64,000 bases of DNA from Sphingorhabdus_B arenilitoris (GTDB lineage: Bacteria; Pseudomonadota; Alphaproteobacteria; Sphingomonadales; Sphingomonadaceae), in the NCBI RefSeq assembly GCF_042651485.1, contig NZ_JBHSDH010000013.1, positions 682,001-746,000 on the forward strand. Reading direction: 5' to 3'. Below are positions 45,582 through 54,868 of the stretch, piece after piece. Made by a program: the position numbers and the translations under genes. Numbering within the stretch: position 1 is the first letter of the stretch; each line of letters starts with the position of its first letter. The notes under the pieces are model-generated. The model was not told where the DNA came from and did not search any database. It saw nothing but the letters and a program-made list of their open reading frames with translations.

Positions 45582-46034
45582 ATGGACAATGTGTTAAAGA
45601 TGGTCGTCGCTATTTTGGGAATTGCGGGCATTCTTGCGTTTATCGTACCTAGCTCGGTTCCTGACCGCAACGCTGCCCCAGTTGAACAGACTGCAAATCA
45701 GCCTCAAGCTGCACCGGCCGAACAACCGCCGGAGCCAGAGCTGTTGACTGATTTCGAAAGTAATCCAGATGATTTTGCCGCTCCATCGATCGACGGATTG
45801 CCATTGGATGATTTTAGCCAATCGAGCGATGACTCATCAAACCAAAACTCATCACCTGATGCGCCCGATGCGCAAGCGCCGGTGGCGTCTGGGTCAACCT
45901 CACAGCCATTTCAGCCGGCACAGGCTGCATCGCCATCTTCATCATCACGCGGTGCGTCCAGCGATGGCGGCGCTCCTTATGTGGGGCGCGAACAATTTGC
46001 TCGGCCCGATCCGGCAAGCAGAGCGGCTAGATAA
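45582..46034 (+). CDS. Unknown membrane-anchored Ser/Pro/acidic-rich protein
   Basis: A 150-residue protein. A single N-terminal hydrophobic helix (VLKMVVAILGIAGILAFIVP) anchors or exports it. The rest is low in complexity, rich in Pro, Ala, Gln, Asp and Ser and predicted disordered, ending YVGREQFARPDPASRAAR. No family was recognised. The gene stands alone between the terminator and the convergent M20 hydrolase gene. Confidence 0.65.
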   Translation: MDNVLKMVVAILGIAGILAFIVPSSVPDRNAAPVEQTANQPQAAPAEQPPEPELLTDFESNPDDFAAPSIDGLPLDDFSQSSDDSSNQNSSPDAPDAQAPVASGSTSQPFQPAQAASPSSSSRGASSDGGAPYVGREQFARPDPASRAAR

Positions 46035-46071
46035 TTAGCGCAGGCCGCCTTACCATATAGGGCGGCTCAGG

Positions 46072-47397
46072 CTATTTTGGCATTAGCTGGAGAGCAGCCG
46101 CAGTCAACGCTTCGGCTCCAGTCGCAATCACCTTCTCGGCATCCGGTGCCCAAAATGGCGAATGCAGCGAAGGTAATCCTTTGCCGGACTTTTGCGCTGC
46201 ATCAAAATCAGCCTGAGGCACACCGCCCACCCAGAAAATCAGGCTTTCGACATTTTCTTTATCGGCACGGTAAAAACGGCTGAAATCTTCGCCGCCCATC
46301 ACCGGCGGCGTTTCTATCACGCGGTTTTCGCCAAACCGTTCTTTGAACAGATTGGCCATTTTTTTGGTCAGTTCGGGCGTATTATAGGTGGCTGGGGTAA
46401 ATTCGTCCTCGGCCACCGTAACGACCGGCATCCTGTCCTCTGGCACGCCTGCCGCCACTGCCTCGCCCTGCGCGATGCGCCGGATGCCATCGAGCAGTTT
46501 CTTGCGGGTTTCATCGGAATAGCTGCGAACGGTCAGCAGCAATTTGGCTTCATCCGGGATAATATTATGTTTTGCCCCCGCATGAAAGCTGCCCACGGTT
46601 ACAACCGCAGCATCCTGCGGATCAATTTCCCGGCTGACCAGCTGTTGCAACGAAGTGACGATTCGGCTGGCCAATAAAATCGGGTCTTTTGTTGTATGCG
46701 GATAGGCACCATGTCCGCCCACACCCTTCACAAGGATATCGACGCTATCGACATTCGCGAGCGCATAGCCCGATGAATAGCCCAACATTCCCGCCGGAAA
46801 TTGCGCAGCGTCGTGAAAGCCTATGACATAGTCGGGCCTGGGAAATCGGGTATATAATCCGTCATCGAGCATGGCTTTCGCGCCTGCCCCAATTTCTTCG
46901 GCGGGCTGCAATATCATCACCAAAGTCCCCGACCATTTGTCCTTATTCGCTGACAATTGCCGCGCGGCCCCAACCCATCCCGACATATGGGTATCATGTC
47001 CGCAGGCGTGCATAATGCCGGTTTCGACCCCCGCCTTGCTGGTCCCGCGCGCTTTTGAGGCAAAGGGAAGCCCGGTTTGTTCGTCCACAGGCAAGCCGTC
47101 CATATCAGCGCGGATCATGACGACCGGCCCCGCGCCATTTTTCATGACGGCAACCACACCTGTTTGCCCGACTTTTTCAGTCACCTCAAAACCCAGCGAG
47201 CGTGCCTCTGCGGCCAATTTGGCGGCCGTTCGAAACTCTTGAAAGCTCAGCTCCGGATTGGCGTGCAAATCGCGGTAAAGCTCCATCAGGGACGGCATGT
47301 CTTTTTGGATCGCCGCGCGCACGGTATCGGCCTGCGCCGGACTGCTCCCAATGGCTGACATCATCGCAATAGCCGAAATGGCCCACAGTGTTTTCAT
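46072..47397 (-). CDS. Exported M20-family amidohydrolase
   Basis: About 441 residues with a signal peptide (MKTLWAISAIAMMSAIGSSPAQA). M20D features are clear: RADMDGLPV, MHACGHDTHMSGW (metal ligands), LQPAEEIGAGAKAML (catalytic/metal Glu) and VMGGEDFSRF near the C-terminus. Relatives hydrolyse N-acyl amino acids, hippurate or peptides. A periplasmic location is predicted. It is a single minus-strand gene; the MKTL start avoids a five-residue leader and lies just after a possible Shine-Dalgarno. Confidence 0.92.
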   Translation of the reverse strand: MKTLWAISAIAMMSAIGSSPAQADTVRAAIQKDMPSLMELYRDLHANPELSFQEFRTAAKLAAEARSLGFEVTEKVGQTGVVAVMKNGAGPVVMIRADMDGLPVDEQTGLPFASKARGTSKAGVETGIMHACGHDTHMSGWVGAARQLSANKDKWSGTLVMILQPAEEIGAGAKAMLDDGLYTRFPRPDYVIGFHDAAQFPAGMLGYSSGYALANVDSVDILVKGVGGHGAYPHTTKDPILLASRIVTSLQQLVSREIDPQDAAVVTVGSFHAGAKHNIIPDEAKLLLTVRSYSDETRKKLLDGIRRIAQGEAVAAGVPEDRMPVVTVAEDEFTPATYNTPELTKKMANLFKERFGENRVIETPPVMGGEDFSRFYRADKENVESLIFWVGGVPQADFDAAQKSGKGLPSLHSPFWAPDAEKVIATGAEALTAAALQLMPK

Positions 47398-47496
47398 TGA
47401 ACAGCTCCCCATATATGTTCCGAGCGATCATGCCGCCTAAATGGTTAATGTCAATCGCGGCCTTGCTCGATGCCCGCTCTATCGGCGAGCGTGAAC

Positions 47497-48282
47497 CTAT
47501 TGCGCGGTCCAGCCGCCGTCCACCGACAGGTTCGCGCCGGTGATTGCCGCGGCCTCATCCCGGCATAGGAATAACGCCAGCGCCGCCACCTGCTCTATCG
47601 AAACAAATTGTTTCTGCGGCTGCTTATCGAGCAGCACATCGTTAATTACTTGTTCCCGGGTCAGGCCGCGCGCTTTCATCGTATCGGGAATTTGCCCCTC
47701 GACCAACGGCGTCCAGACATATCCCGGGCAGATAGTATTGGCCGTGATGCCCTGCGTCGCGACCTCCAACGCCACCGTTTTGGTGAGCCCCGCTACGCCG
47801 TGCTTTGCCGCATTATAGGCGGATTTATAGGGCGACGCGACCAAGCTGTGCATCGATCCCGTGTTAATAATCCGCCCCCATGATTGCGCTTTCATATGCG
47901 GAAGGGCCGCTGCTGTGCTATGAAATGTCGAGGATAAAATGATCGCCAATATGGCGTCCCATTTATCTTCAGGGAATTCATCAATCGGCGCTACATGCTG
48001 AATACCTGCATTGTTAATCAGGATATCCGGACCGCCGAGTTCGGCATGACACTGCGCCACCATATCACGAATTTCGGCGGGCTTTGTCATATCGGCTGGG
48101 CAGTATATTGCCCCCACCCCGCTGCTATCCCGCAACTGTGCGACATGGCTGTCTATCTCAGCGGCATCGCCAAAGCCATTTATCATCACCGCCGCGCCTT
48201 CCGCCGCCAATGCGCGGGCATAGCCAAGGCCAATGCCCGATGTTGATCCAGTGACCAGCGCCGTTTTGCCTTTCAAAAACAT
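47497..48282 (-). CDS. bdhA: 3-Hydroxybutyrate dehydrogenase
   Basis: A 261-residue short-chain dehydrogenase. TGSTSGIGLG (11-20) is the NAD loop, and the triad is Ser143, Tyr156 and Lys160 (YNAAK). The segments NNAGIQHVAPIDEFPEDKWDAI and LLDKQPQKQFVSIEQVAAL closely fit D-3-hydroxybutyrate dehydrogenases. It links polyhydroxybutyrate breakdown to acetoacetate. Operon partners are not apparent; the zinc peptidase gene is divergent. Confidence 0.9.
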   Translation of the reverse strand: MFLKGKTALVTGSTSGIGLGYARALAAEGAAVMINGFGDAAEIDSHVAQLRDSSGVGAIYCPADMTKPAEIRDMVAQCHAELGGPDILINNAGIQHVAPIDEFPEDKWDAILAIILSSTFHSTAAALPHMKAQSWGRIINTGSMHSLVASPYKSAYNAAKHGVAGLTKTVALEVATQGITANTICPGYVWTPLVEGQIPDTMKARGLTREQVINDVLLDKQPQKQFVSIEQVAALALFLCRDEAAAITGANLSVDGGWTAQ

Positions 48283-48387
48283 GGCAAACTATCCTTTCGT
48301 TTTGGGACAAATTTCATATCCTTATCCCTTGCGCTTTTTTAATAAAACCGCAATGCTTCGCCTTGGTTTTTTGAAAGGGACGGGCCC

Positions 48388-49290
48388 ATGCGCCTTGATG
48401 ATTTTGACGACGGTATCCGGGTTGAGGACCAACGCGGCGGCAATTTTGGCGGCGGCGGGGGCGGCTTTGGCGGCGGCGGCCTGATCTCGCTCTTATTCGG
48501 AATATTGCCGCTGTTAATGGGCCGCAAGCTGGGCTGCGGCACTATTGCGATTTTGGCGGTTGTTGGATTTCTTTTCTTCTCGAGCGGCGCATTACAATTT
48601 GGCGGCGCAGACGGCGGATCGGGCGGCACGGCGCAGCAAGGCGGTTCAACGCTGGCCGAAAGCTGCAACATTGACGCGGCCAGCAAAGAGGCGTGCAATA
48701 CTCTAGCTTCGCTCGACAAGACGTGGGCTGATCTCGTGCAGGGATATGAACGGCCAAAGCTGGTATTTTATAGCAATCGAGGCCAATCGGGCTGCGGCGC
48801 GGCACAATCCCAAATGGGACCCTTCTACTGCCCCAGCGACAATGGCGTTTATCTCGACACCAGCTTTTTTCAGCAGATGGAGCAGCAATTGGGCGCGAAA
48901 GGCGATTTCGCCCGCGCCTATGTGATTGCGCATGAGGTCGGCCATCATATTCAGAATATCACAGGCCGCGCCAACCAAGTGCGACAAGCTCAATCCCGCG
49001 TTAATCAGGCGCAGGGCAATGCTTTGCAAGTGCGGATGGAATTGGAGGCCGACTGCTTTGCTGGCGTATGGGCGGCCCGCAATAAAGACCGGATTGAGCC
49101 GGGTGATTTTGAAGAAGGCATGACGGCTGCCGCGTCCATTGGTGATGATACGCTGATGCGCAATGCGGGACAGCGGCCGGTTGAAAGCGCCTTCACCCAC
49201 GGCACATCGGAGCAACGTATGCGCTGGCTACGTAAGGGGCTGGAAACCGGAAACCCCCGCGCCTGCGATACGTTTTCTGGCCCGGTTTAA
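48388..49290 (+). CDS. Neutral zinc metallopeptidase of the YpfJ/KPN_02809 family
   Basis: A 300-residue protein. Residues 17-31 are a glycine-rich tract, and about 32-66 contain hydrophobic anchor segments. The zinc site is HEVGH (182-186), with a later Glu in ELEADCFAGVWA. This matches the putative neutral zinc metallopeptidase family typified by YpfJ. The target is unknown. The lactate oxidase-type gene follows after 11 bp and may be co-transcribed. Confidence 0.92.
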   Translation: MRLDDFDDGIRVEDQRGGNFGGGGGGFGGGGLISLLFGILPLLMGRKLGCGTIAILAVVGFLFFSSGALQFGGADGGSGGTAQQGGSTLAESCNIDAASKEACNTLASLDKTWADLVQGYERPKLVFYSNRGQSGCGAAQSQMGPFYCPSDNGVYLDTSFFQQMEQQLGAKGDFARAYVIAHEVGHHIQNITGRANQVRQAQSRVNQAQGNALQVRMELEADCFAGVWAARNKDRIEPGDFEEGMTAAASIGDDTLMRNAGQRPVESAFTHGTSEQRMRWLRKGLETGNPRACDTFSGPV

Positions 49291-49301
49291 GGGGCGCCTG
49301 A

Positions 49302-50450
49302 TTGCGGCTTTCCGATTGTCATAATGTCGCTGACTTCCGCCGTTTAGCGAAAGCGCGCCTGCCGTCGCCCATCTTTCACTATATTGATGGCGCGGCGGAT
49401 GACGAAATCACCAAACGCCGCAACAGCAGCGCCTTTGATGATTGCGACCTTGTGCCCAATGTGCTTGCCGGCGTCGCCGATATTGACATGAGCACCACGG
49501 TCATGGGCCGCAAAATCAACTTGCCTTTGATGCTGTCACCGACCGCATTGCAGCGGCTATTCCATTGGCAGGGGGAGCGCGCCGTCGCCCGCACGGCGCG
49601 GGACCTTGGCACATGGTTCGGGATCAGCTCGCTCGCGACCGTCAGCATAGAAGAAATCGGCGAAAGCATCAGCTCACCCAAAATGTTTCAGCTTTATATC
49701 CACAAGGATAAGGGCCTGAACGCGTCGATGATCGAACGGTGCAAAGCCGCGAAATTTGATTGCATCGCATTGACCGTCGATACGATTGTTGCTGGTAATA
49801 GAGAACGATGCCAGCGCACCGGTTTTACCTCGCCCCCGCGCTTCACACCGTCATCGGTCCTCAGCTACGCCGCGCATCCCGGATGGACGCTCAACTATTT
49901 ATTCCGCGAAAAATTTGCTCTGCCCAATCTGGATACGCATGTCGAAGCCGGAACGAATGTTGCCGTGTCGGTCGCGGATTATTTCAACACCATGCTCGAT
50001 CAATCGATGGATTGGAATATGGCCGAAAAAATCCGGTCCGATTGGGGCGGTGAATTTTGCCTGAAGGGGATCATGTCGGCCGATGATGCCCGCCGTGCTG
50101 TGGATATCGGCGCCAGCGCCATCATGGTCAGCAACCATGGCGGGCGGCAGCTGGATGGATCACGCAGCCCATTTGATCAAATAGCGGAAATTGCTGATGC
50201 TGTGGGCGGACAGGTTGACATCATATGCGACGGCGGCGTGCGGCGGGGCAGCCATGTCCTAAAAGCGCTCGCCGCCGGAGCAACGGCTTGCTCCGGCGGA
50301 CGGTTTTACCTGTATGCGCTGGCTGCGGCGGGAGAAGCGGGGGTCCGGCGCATCACAGGCAAGTTGCGAGACGAGATCGAACGCGACATGAAACTCATGG
50401 GCGTCCGATCCGTCGGCGAACTTAATCGTTCGATGTTACGCTGGCGCTAG
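49302..50450 (+). CDS. FMN-dependent alpha-hydroxy acid dehydrogenase (LldD-like)
   Basis: A 382-residue TIM-barrel flavoprotein. FHYIDGAADDEITKRRN at the start, MLSPTALQRLFHWQGE, FQLYIHKDKG and VSNHGGRQLDGSRS (catalytic His and Arg) are the family set. L-Lactate dehydrogenase is the best guess; glycolate or mandelate substrates cannot be excluded. It uses a TTG start at 49302, since no better ATG fits the conserved N-terminus. The last 29 bp overlap the end of convergent creD. Confidence 0.9.
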   Translation: MRLSDCHNVADFRRLAKARLPSPIFHYIDGAADDEITKRRNSSAFDDCDLVPNVLAGVADIDMSTTVMGRKINLPLMLSPTALQRLFHWQGERAVARTARDLGTWFGISSLATVSIEEIGESISSPKMFQLYIHKDKGLNASMIERCKAAKFDCIALTVDTIVAGNRERCQRTGFTSPPRFTPSSVLSYAAHPGWTLNYLFREKFALPNLDTHVEAGTNVAVSVADYFNTMLDQSMDWNMAEKIRSDWGGEFCLKGIMSADDARRAVDIGASAIMVSNHGGRQLDGSRSPFDQIAEIADAVGGQVDIICDGGVRRGSHVLKALAAGATACSGGRFYLYALAAAGEAGVRRITGKLRDEIERDMKLMGVRSVGELNRSMLRWR

Positions 50451-51867
50451 GCCGGACCGAAGCGTCAGGGGCAGTAGCTTCGTCCCTGTCGCCCGTGTCA
50501 CGGCCAATGCCGCTCCAATCAATCGCCCGTGTCGCCCACATGACCACCGACAGCGCGATGAACAGCAGCACCGATCCGATAATCAAGGAATAAGCTTCCA
50601 AATTGAGCAGCACATAGAGCGTAGCATATAAGCCAATTAGCAAGCCGCCAATCACCCGAGCCCGCAGCCAGCTTTTCAAAACCGCCGCTGAATAGGCCGT
50701 CAGCAGCCCAGTGATTGATCCCGCCGCCAAAATATAAGCCCACATGAAGCCGACAACTTCGGCAAAGGCGAGCAGCATGACAAAGAACAGCACCAATCCG
50801 GTCCCGGTCAGCAAATATTCCGCCGCCGCAACCCGGGCGCCTGCAACCAGATCGAACATCAGGAACGCAAGAAAAGTGAAACCGATAAACAAAAATCCAT
50901 ATTTCACGCTGCGGTCAACTTGGCTGTAAAGATCAACCGGTTCGATGAGCGCAATAATTGCAGACTGGCTGACGCCCGGCTCCACCGCTCTTTTCGACCC
51001 GCTCATATAATTGCCGTCATAATAAGGCTCTGGCGCGGCTAGGTCTTCGGTCATTACGAGCGCTTGTCCCAAAGCCAGATTGCTAATTTCATGGCTTGAG
51101 GAAAATCCGCTCTTTGTAACATCCCGCTCGGTTGGCAGGAAATCACCGTCGAAGCTGGGGCTGGGCCAGGCTGATTTCACCTTCCATTTGGTTTGCACGC
51201 CGCGCGGAACCATGGTGATATTTTTATTGCCGCGAATGCCGTAGCTATATTTTACATCCAACGGCATTTTTGCATCCCAATCGACGAAGGTGAAAAATCC
51301 CGAACCTTGTGTCGCATTCAATCCCTTTCCGGGTTGAAGTTCGCGCGTCTTTCCATTCACGCTGACCTGGCTGTTGGATTGTAGGCCGCGCGCATCAGAT
51401 ATGCCGAAACGCAGCTCTGCGCTGGCGAGCTTTAACGATTCCCTTTTGATGCCATACCGGTCGAAATCCGCTGGCAAGGCAAAGCGCGCGGTGCCGCTGT
51501 TATTGGCGGTGAACAAAACGCTTTCATAAATAGACCGCTTTAACCGCTTGGGCGTCAAGTCCGTGAAAACCTCGTTCACCTCCGGCGACAGATATAATTC
51601 GCGTGTCGCCTTAACCGTGCGCGTTACATCCTTGCCATTTTGCGTGACGGTTTCAACCGATTCCGTTTCATACGGAATGACCAGCACCGGCCCCGTTATA
51701 ATCTGCGGCCCGCCCCATCCAGCAGCGATTGATTCCTGCGCCGTTTTCGATTGCTCCTGCCGGTCCCAGCTTAGCAGATAAACCGCGGCCAAAGGCACAG
51801 CGAGCATCAGCGCGATAAAGCCGGTGAGGAATAATTTAAACCCCGGCGATCTTTCCTGTTTCATCAA
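50422..51867 (-). CDS. creD: Inner-membrane protein CreD
   Basis: A 481-residue protein with an N-terminal helix (LFLTGFIALMLAVPLAAVYLLSW), a large periplasmic domain (about 45-310) and five or six C-terminal helices. YFLSPEV-like and SIYESVLFTANNSGTARF segments match CreD. In Enterobacteria and Pseudomonas, CreD follows CreBC and affects envelope integrity and beta-lactam response. No creBC is adjacent here. Its gene lies where sdhB would be expected after sdhA. Confidence 0.92.
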   Translation of the reverse strand: MMKQERSPGFKLFLTGFIALMLAVPLAAVYLLSWDRQEQSKTAQESIAAGWGGPQIITGPVLVIPYETESVETVTQNGKDVTRTVKATRELYLSPEVNEVFTDLTPKRLKRSIYESVLFTANNSGTARFALPADFDRYGIKRESLKLASAELRFGISDARGLQSNSQVSVNGKTRELQPGKGLNATQGSGFFTFVDWDAKMPLDVKYSYGIRGNKNITMVPRGVQTKWKVKSAWPSPSFDGDFLPTERDVTKSGFSSSHEISNLALGQALVMTEDLAAPEPYYDGNYMSGSKRAVEPGVSQSAIIALIEPVDLYSQVDRSVKYGFLFIGFTFLAFLMFDLVAGARVAAAEYLLTGTGLVLFFVMLLAFAEVVGFMWAYILAAGSITGLLTAYSAAVLKSWLRARVIGGLLIGLYATLYVLLNLEAYSLIIGSVLLFIALSVVMWATRAIDWSGIGRDTGDRDEATAPDASVRPSASVTSND

Positions 51868-52018
51868 TATTCTCCCTAAAAAGTCAGCATTTTTCAGCTG
51901 ATCCGGAAGCTATGAGAAGCACAGGAAAATAGCGAATGTTGATTACGCGGTAAAGTTATGCAGAAACCGTGCAGAGGGTTGCAGGCGAATATAAATCCCG
52001 CAGTCGCCCGGACGGCCT

Positions 52019-52053
52019 GCCAAAAGCGCCGTTAATAAACCCGCGCTTTTGGC
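52019..52053. terminator. 10-bp inverted repeat across the sdhA stop codon
   Basis: GCCAAAAGCG (52019-52028) and CGCTTTTGGC (52044-52053) are perfect complements flanking a 15-base loop that holds the sdhA stop codon (52032-52034, minus strand). It may slow or end transcription, or stabilise the mRNA 3' end. No T tract follows. Confidence 0.4.
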
Positions 52054-53846
52054 TCAATATATTCCGCTTCATCGGTCAAGGTGAATTCATGCACCGGGCG
52101 ATAGTCGATGTTGACCTTGCCGCCCTTGCCACCCCAGCCTTCAAACCAAGCCGTCGTATGCTTCATCCAGTTTTTATCGTCGCGATCTTGATAATCTTCA
52201 TGCATGTGCGCGCCGCGGCTTTCCTTGCGGTTTTCCGCGCTCGCCATGGTCACAACGGCTTGTCCTACCAGATTGTCGAGCTCTAACGTCTCGATAAGGT
52301 CAGTGTTCCAGATCAGGCTCTTGTCGGTCACATGGACATCCGACAGGCGCTTATTGACATGGTCCATCTGCGCTACGCCTTCGGCAAGCAATTCGCTATC
52401 ACGGAAAACGGCGGCGTGTTTTTGCATCGTCTGCTGCATTTCAAGGCGTATCTGTGCCGTGGGCGATCCGCCCTTTGCATGGCGGAAATGATCAACCCGC
52501 GCCAATGCCATATCCGCCGCATCCTTGGGCAATGGCTTATGCGCGGTTCCGGGCTTGATCGTTTCTTTCAGTCGCAATCCAGTTGCCCGGCCAAATACGA
52601 CCAGGTCGATCAGCGAATTGGACCCCAAACGGTTGGCGCCATGCACCGAAACACATGCTGCCTCGCCAACGGCAAACAAGCCGGGCACAATCGCATCGGG
52701 ATTTTTCGGATCACCGGTTACCACTTCGCCATGATAGTTACAGGGTATGCCGCCCATATTATAATGCACCGTCGGCGTAACCGGCAACGCTTGCCGCGTC
52801 AGGTCGACGCCTGCAAAAATCTTTCCAGTTTCGGTAATGCCGGGCAAACGCTGCGCCAATACGGCGGGATCAATATGGTCGAGATGCAGGTAGATGTGAT
52901 CTTTATTCGGACCAACGCCGCGCCCTTCGCGAATTTCGGTCGCCATACAGCGGGACACCACATCACGGCTCGCCAAATCCTTGGCCGACGGCGCGTAGCG
53001 TTCCATGAACCGTTCGCCTTCGCTATTGGTCAGGTAACCGCCCTCCCCGCGTGCGCCCTCGGTAATCAGAACGCCTGCGCCGTAAATACCGGTAGGGTGA
53101 AATTGGACGAATTCCATATCCTGAAGCGGCAATCCTGCGCGCAGTACCATGCCGCCGCCGTCGCCAGTGCAGGTGTGGGCGCTGGTCGCGCTGAAATAGC
53201 ACCGACCATAACCGCCCGTTGCCAATACTACGGCATGGCTGCGGAAACGGTGGATGCTGCCATCTTCCATGCACATGGCAATCACGCCGCGGCATTCGCC
53301 ATTTTCCATAATCAGATCGAGCGCAAAATATTCGACGAAGAAATCCGCATCATATTTCAGGCTTTGTTGATACAGCGCGTGTAGCATCGCGTGGCCGGTT
53401 CGGTCGGCGGCGGCGCAAGTGCGCTGCACCGGCGGGCCTTTACCCATATTCTGCATATGCCCGCCAAATGGACGCTGATAAATAGTGCCATCTTCGTTAC
53501 GGCTAAAGGGCACGCCGGCATGCTCCAACTCATAAACCGCCTGCGGGGCCTCGCGCACGAGATATTCGATCGCGTCCTGGTCACCCAGCCAGTCGCTGCC
53601 CTTGACCGTATCATACATATGCCAGGTCCAATGGTCGGGCGTATTATTGCCCAGCGAGGCGGCAATACCGCCCTGCGCCGCCACGGTATGCGACCGGGTC
53701 GGGAATACTTTGGTGATGCACGCGGTTTTCAGGCCCGCTTCCGCGCTGCCCATCGTTGCGCGAAGGCCGCTGCCGCCTGCACCGACAATGACGGCATCGT
53801 AATTATGATCGATTATTTTATAAGCAGGCTGAGTTGTTTCGGTCAT
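52032..53846 (-). CDS. sdhA: Succinate dehydrogenase flavoprotein subunit
   Basis: A 604-residue SdhA. The FAD-binding Rossmann start (AVIVGAGGSGLRATMG) and the covalent-FAD His in RSHTVAAQGG are present. Active-site segments HPTGIYGAGVLITEGARGEGG and RQALPVTPTVHYNMGGIP follow. It oxidises succinate to fumarate in the TCA cycle and complex II. The start overlaps the sdhD stop (TAATG). The protein is full length. No sdhB follows: the next gene is creD. Confidence 0.97.
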   Translation of the reverse strand: MTETTQPAYKIIDHNYDAVIVGAGGSGLRATMGSAEAGLKTACITKVFPTRSHTVAAQGGIAASLGNNTPDHWTWHMYDTVKGSDWLGDQDAIEYLVREAPQAVYELEHAGVPFSRNEDGTIYQRPFGGHMQNMGKGPPVQRTCAAADRTGHAMLHALYQQSLKYDADFFVEYFALDLIMENGECRGVIAMCMEDGSIHRFRSHAVVLATGGYGRCYFSATSAHTCTGDGGGMVLRAGLPLQDMEFVQFHPTGIYGAGVLITEGARGEGGYLTNSEGERFMERYAPSAKDLASRDVVSRCMATEIREGRGVGPNKDHIYLHLDHIDPAVLAQRLPGITETGKIFAGVDLTRQALPVTPTVHYNMGGIPCNYHGEVVTGDPKNPDAIVPGLFAVGEAACVSVHGANRLGSNSLIDLVVFGRATGLRLKETIKPGTAHKPLPKDAADMALARVDHFRHAKGGSPTAQIRLEMQQTMQKHAAVFRDSELLAEGVAQMDHVNKRLSDVHVTDKSLIWNTDLIETLELDNLVGQAVVTMASAENRKESRGAHMHEDYQDRDDKNWMKHTTAWFEGWGGKGGKVNIDYRPVHEFTLTDEAEYIEPKARVY

Positions 53847-54235
53847 TATGCGGGAGCTCCGGTAAAGGCGAGTTTGGCGATCATGAAAATGCCAAATGCG
53901 CCTGTTCCAATTACATAGAAATTCAACAAGATGATGGTGCCCAGTTTCAAACCGGCATCATGAACATAATCTTCGATCAGAACCTGTAGTCCCAAACGAA
54001 TATGCCAGAAGATGCACGCGATCATCAGGATCATCGGCACCGCCACCAATGGCTGCGCCAACCAGTTTGACAGGGTTTCATATTCAAAATTGGGCAACAG
54101 CAACAATGACAACAGGAACCAGATGGTCAATAATATATTGCCCACAGCCGTTACCCGCTGCGAAATCCAATGCTGACTGCCATGGCCGGCAGAGCCAAGA
54201 CCGCGGACTTTTCCGATACCGGTTCCACTACCCAT
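53846..54235 (-). CDS. sdhD: Succinate dehydrogenase hydrophobic anchor subunit
   Basis: A 129-residue membrane protein with three helices. GLGSAGHGSQHWISQRVTAVGN near the start holds the SQR motif Ser/Arg contacts typical of alphaproteobacterial SdhD, and HIRLGLQVLIEDYVHD carries the haem b and quinone-side His/Asp pattern. It anchors SdhAB in the membrane with SdhC. It sits 3 bp after sdhC and overlaps sdhA by 1 bp. Confidence 0.94.
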   Translation of the reverse strand: MGSGTGIGKVRGLGSAGHGSQHWISQRVTAVGNILLTIWFLLSLLLLPNFEYETLSNWLAQPLVAVPMILMIACIFWHIRLGLQVLIEDYVHDAGLKLGTIILLNFYVIGTGAFGIFMIAKLAFTGAPA

Positions 54236-54238
54236 CGA

Positions 54239-54697
54239 TCAAACCCCCAAATAACGCGTTACAACAAACAGCGCCGCTGCGGCCGTTGACAAAAACGCCA
54301 ATATAAAAACCATTTGCGACCACATTTTGTTCGACTTCAATTCAAAGCCAGCACCCATATCCATCACCAAATGACGCAGGCCCGAAAAGAAATGCTGAAA
54401 AAATGCATAGGTGACGCCCAACGCAACAAGCCGGAAAAACCAATTTGATGCGGTTTGAAGCCCCGTCGCCGCCTCACCAGCAGCAATCACATAGGTCTGA
54501 AATGTCGCGTAGCTATCCGGCCCAGCAGCGATAGCCGACAACCACCAGATCAGCGTCATCATACCCGCAGTCGCCAGTATGAAACCAGTTATGCGGTGCA
54601 CGATCGAGGCCATCATATGGATGCCCCACCGATATTGCATTAAATGCGGCGATAAAGGCCGGTTCTTTTTTTGCGCTGCGCTTTGTCCCATGGACAT
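54239..54697 (-). CDS. sdhC: Succinate dehydrogenase cytochrome b556 subunit
   Basis: A 152-residue protein with three helices. RPLSPHLMQYRW and SIVHRITGFILA are the SdhC signature (Ser/Arg quinone contacts), and the haem ligand lies in HFFSGLRHLVMDMG. With SdhD it forms the quinone-reducing membrane part of complex II. The start at 54697 has GGGA a few bases upstream; 54712 is an alternative. The upstream region is shared with the divergent methyl-accepting protein gene. Confidence 0.95.
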   Translation of the reverse strand: MSMGQSAAQKKNRPLSPHLMQYRWGIHMMASIVHRITGFILATAGMMTLIWWLSAIAAGPDSYATFQTYVIAAGEAATGLQTASNWFFRLVALGVTYAFFQHFFSGLRHLVMDMGAGFELKSNKMWSQMVFILAFLSTAAAALFVVTRYLGV

Positions 54698-54868
54698 TAT
54701 TCCCTGTAACATATTCGAATTTTGTCAATTGCAACGTTCTTTAGTCAATTGAACGTCCCGTGCAAGGGAAAGAGCAATGCGTTTTGCGCAATCATAGATA
54801 ACGTGCTGTTAACCAATTTTTGCAATGAGGGTGTCCTGAAAGTTCTGGAAACCAAAGGCTACCTACAC

